7,920 nt of DNA from Chthoniobacterales bacterium (GTDB taxonomy: Bacteria > Verrucomicrobiota > Verrucomicrobiia > Chthoniobacterales > JACTMZ01), in NCBI GenBank assembly GCA_017853515.1, contig JAFMJK010000096.1:1-7920 (forward strand). The letters are read 5' to 3'. Positions 6,630 through 7,920 of the stretch are shown here, in pieces (position 1 is the stretch's first letter; every line of letters begins with the position of its first letter). The notes beneath the pieces are model-generated. The model worked only from the letters and a program-made list of their open reading frames with translations, searched no databases and was not told the origin of the DNA. The translations under genes were made by a program, and so were the position numbers.

Positions 6630-7739
6630 TCACAGCCCGCGCAAAAATTCGACCATGTCCGCCGCCGACGGACTCTTCGCCGTGCGCACGTAGAACCCCG
6701 ACGTGCCCACCCCGATCTGCAGGCTCACGTCGAGCGGCGCGCCGAGGATGCGGCCGATGCAGAAGCCCGCGTTGAAATGGTCGCCCGCGCCCGTGGTGAT
6801 TTTCGGCTTCTCGATGAACGGTCCCTGCACGGCGGCGCTGCCGTCCGCGTCTGCCGCCGCGGCGAAGGCCACCGGATGGATCACGACGGTGTTGACGCCG
6901 AGTTTCTCCCGTATTTTCACGGCATGAGCGGCCACCGCTTCGTGCGTCTCCTCGCACGGCGCGAAACCGAGCACCTCGCCGATCTGGCGGCCTTCCTGCA
7001 AATTGAGCCCGAGGATGACGTCGGCATGTTCCTGGAAACGCGCGATGAGGCCGAGCGCCGCGGCGATGTCCTCGCGCGTGCGTTTGGCCGGGTCGGCCAG
7101 ATCGAAAAACATCCACATGCGCTTATTCAGCTTCGGCATGACCTCGTCGAGCAACTGCTCGAAGATGTCCGTCATGCCGGTGAGCATGGTCCAGTTGACC
7201 AGCGCAATGAGGGCGGAGTTCTCGAATTTCGCCCTCATTTTGCCGACCGGCACATGCGCGGTCAGATTGTTCCAGTTCACCTCGCGCAGGCTGCCGTGCT
7301 TGCCGAACATCAATTTGCCGTCGTCGAACTCGAAGGCGTCGGTGTAGCCCGGCTCGGCCAGCGAAATGACTTCTGCGCGCCCGGCGAAATCGGCGAAGAC
7401 CGGATGGATGTTCGGCGAGCCGAGATTGCCGACATAGGTCACGGGCGATCCGTAGGCGCCGAGGGCATTGGCCATGATCGGCCCGTTGCCGCCCAATTTC
7501 ACCATCTGGGTGACCATTTCGAAGTTGGCGCTCAGGCCCGCGGCCGCCGAGATGCGGTGGCCGAACTCCGCCATGCTGGCCATCCGCGCGTAACTGTCCG
7601 CGCTCTGCCTCGTGGCCACCACGTGGAGGATGGTGTCCACGAATCCGTCCAACCCGACCAGGCTGGGCGAGGCGGGGATCCGCGATGCTTGGGCCCCGAG
7701 AAAATCGGCCGCGCGGGCGGCAACCACAGAGGTGCTCAT
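6630..7739 (-). CDS. PfkB-family carbohydrate/nucleoside kinase
   Basis: This 369-residue soluble protein belongs to the ribokinase/PfkB superfamily, which phosphorylates sugars, sugar phosphates or nucleosides with ATP. Visible landmarks are the N-terminal substrate-site strand SLVGLDGFVDTI (26-37), the glycine-rich GGNGPIMANALGAYG (83-97) matching PfkB signature 1, NLGS (105-108), and the C-terminal signature TTGAGDHFNAGFCIGRILG (315-333), where GAGD (317-320) carries the catalytic base D320 and the anion hole. At 369 residues it is longer than the usual 300-330, with extra sequence at the N-terminus and around 150-210. The substrate cannot be told from the sequence. It is the first gene of the minus-strand cluster leading into hemL. 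The ATG at 7739 has only a weak GGA six bases upstream as a ribosome binding site, and I found no convincing promoter in the 106 bp up to the tRNA gene. Confidence 0.93.
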   Translation of the reverse strand: MSTSVVAARAADFLGAQASRIPASPSLVGLDGFVDTILHVVATRQSADSYARMASMAEFGHRISAAAGLSANFEMVTQMVKLGGNGPIMANALGAYGSPVTYVGNLGSPNIHPVFADFAGRAEVISLAEPGYTDAFEFDDGKLMFGKHGSLREVNWNNLTAHVPVGKMRAKFENSALIALVNWTMLTGMTDIFEQLLDEVMPKLNKRMWMFFDLADPAKRTREDIAAALGLIARFQEHADVILGLNLQEGRQIGEVLGFAPCEETHEAVAAHAVKIREKLGVNTVVIHPVAFAAAADADGSAAVQGPFIEKPKITTGAGDHFNAGFCIGRILGAPLDVSLQIGVGTSGFYVRTAKSPSAADMVEFLRGL

Positions 7740-7845
7740 GGATCGTCCAGAGTAAAAGCCCGTCGCTCCGAACGCACGTGAAATTGACCGCTTAGAAATT
7801 TGCTTTCGCCCGCGCCCCTGCTGCGCTTTATTACCCAGTCCGCGA

Positions 7846-7919
7846 GGAGTCTTAGCTCAATTGGTTAGAGCGCCGCCCTGTCACGGCGGAGGTTGCGGGT
7901 TCGAGCCCCGTAGACTCCG
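7846..7919 (+). tRNA. tRNA-Asp (anticodon GTC)
   Basis: The 74-nt sequence folds as a complete cloverleaf. The acceptor stem is GGAGTCT (7846-7852) with AGACTCC (7912-7918). The D-stem is GCTC (7855-7858) with GAGC (7868-7871) around a loop containing GG. The anticodon stem is CCGCC (7873-7877) with GGCGG (7885-7889) and loop CTGTCAC, placing anticodon GTC at 7880-7882. The T-arm is GCGGG/CCCGT around TTCGAGC. The aspartate identity elements G34, U35, C36, C38, G10 and discriminator G73 are all present. The base after G73 is G, so CCA is not encoded and must be added enzymatically. This GUN-anticodon tRNA is a natural target of queuosine modification. A possible -10 element TTTATT lies at 7827-7832, but no matching -35 was found. 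Confidence 0.97.
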
Positions 7920-7920
7920 G

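Noticed and set aside
5319..7781. An 820-codon open frame on the plus strand opposite hemL and the PfkB gene
   Set aside because: It has no domain, low-complexity composition, and crosses two well-conserved genes and their boundary, so it is a codon-bias shadow.
7784..7832. TTGACC (7784-7789) with TTTATT (7827-7832) as the tRNA promoter
   Set aside because: The spacing of 37 bases is far too long for a sigma-70 promoter, and no good -35 lies at the right distance from TTTATT.
7846..7920. tRNA gene as an integration site for a mobile element
   Set aside because: The window ends one base after the tRNA; no integrase or duplicated tRNA 3' end is visible.

Overview
The window is a compact, GC-rich bacterial chromosome segment. 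It holds seven protein genes and one tRNA gene, and six of the seven protein genes lie on the minus strand. HemL (the C5 route to tetrapyrroles), QueA (queuosine in tRNA) and an ECF sigma factor with an RskA-type anti-sigma factor mark it as bacterial. The gene mix and the large glycoside hydrolase-glycosyltransferase fusion remind me of Verrucomicrobiota or a related high-GC group. That placement is an impression from sequence style, not a demonstrated assignment.

Layout from the right edge to the left, in minus-strand transcription order. A tRNA-Asp(GTC) gene on the plus strand (7846-7919) diverges from a four-gene minus-strand cluster: a PfkB-family sugar/nucleoside kinase (6630-7739), hemL (5331-6617, 12 nt gap), an ECF sigma factor (4750-5334, starting inside the last codons of hemL through a GTGA overlap) and its membrane anti-sigma factor (4031-4753, starting through an ATGA overlap). 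This cluster converges on a small plus-strand gene for a 97-residue, three-helix membrane protein (3632-3925). The 105 bp between the two stop codons is filled with inverted repeats. Divergent from the small gene, a second minus-strand pair runs off to the left: an 853-residue GH-A-clan glycosidase/GT2 glycosyltransferase membrane protein (989-3550), coupled by a GTGA overlap to queA (15-992).

How the genes may work together. The sigma/anti-sigma pair looks like an ordinary transmembrane signalling switch, but it is translationally tied to hemL, so tetrapyrrole precursor synthesis and sigma expression should rise and fall together. The GH-GT2 protein probably makes or edits a surface or storage glycan. 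Its pairing with queA looks like shared transcription rather than shared pathway, although a slippery A-run just before the overlap could in principle fuse the two products. No mobile elements, CRISPR arrays or defence genes were seen. No gene-free stretch exceeds about 110 bp. The most unusual items are the GH-GT2 fusion with no export signal before the hydrolase, the hemL-sigma-anti-sigma coupling, the slippery heptamer at the queA junction, and the nested palindromes between the convergent genes.
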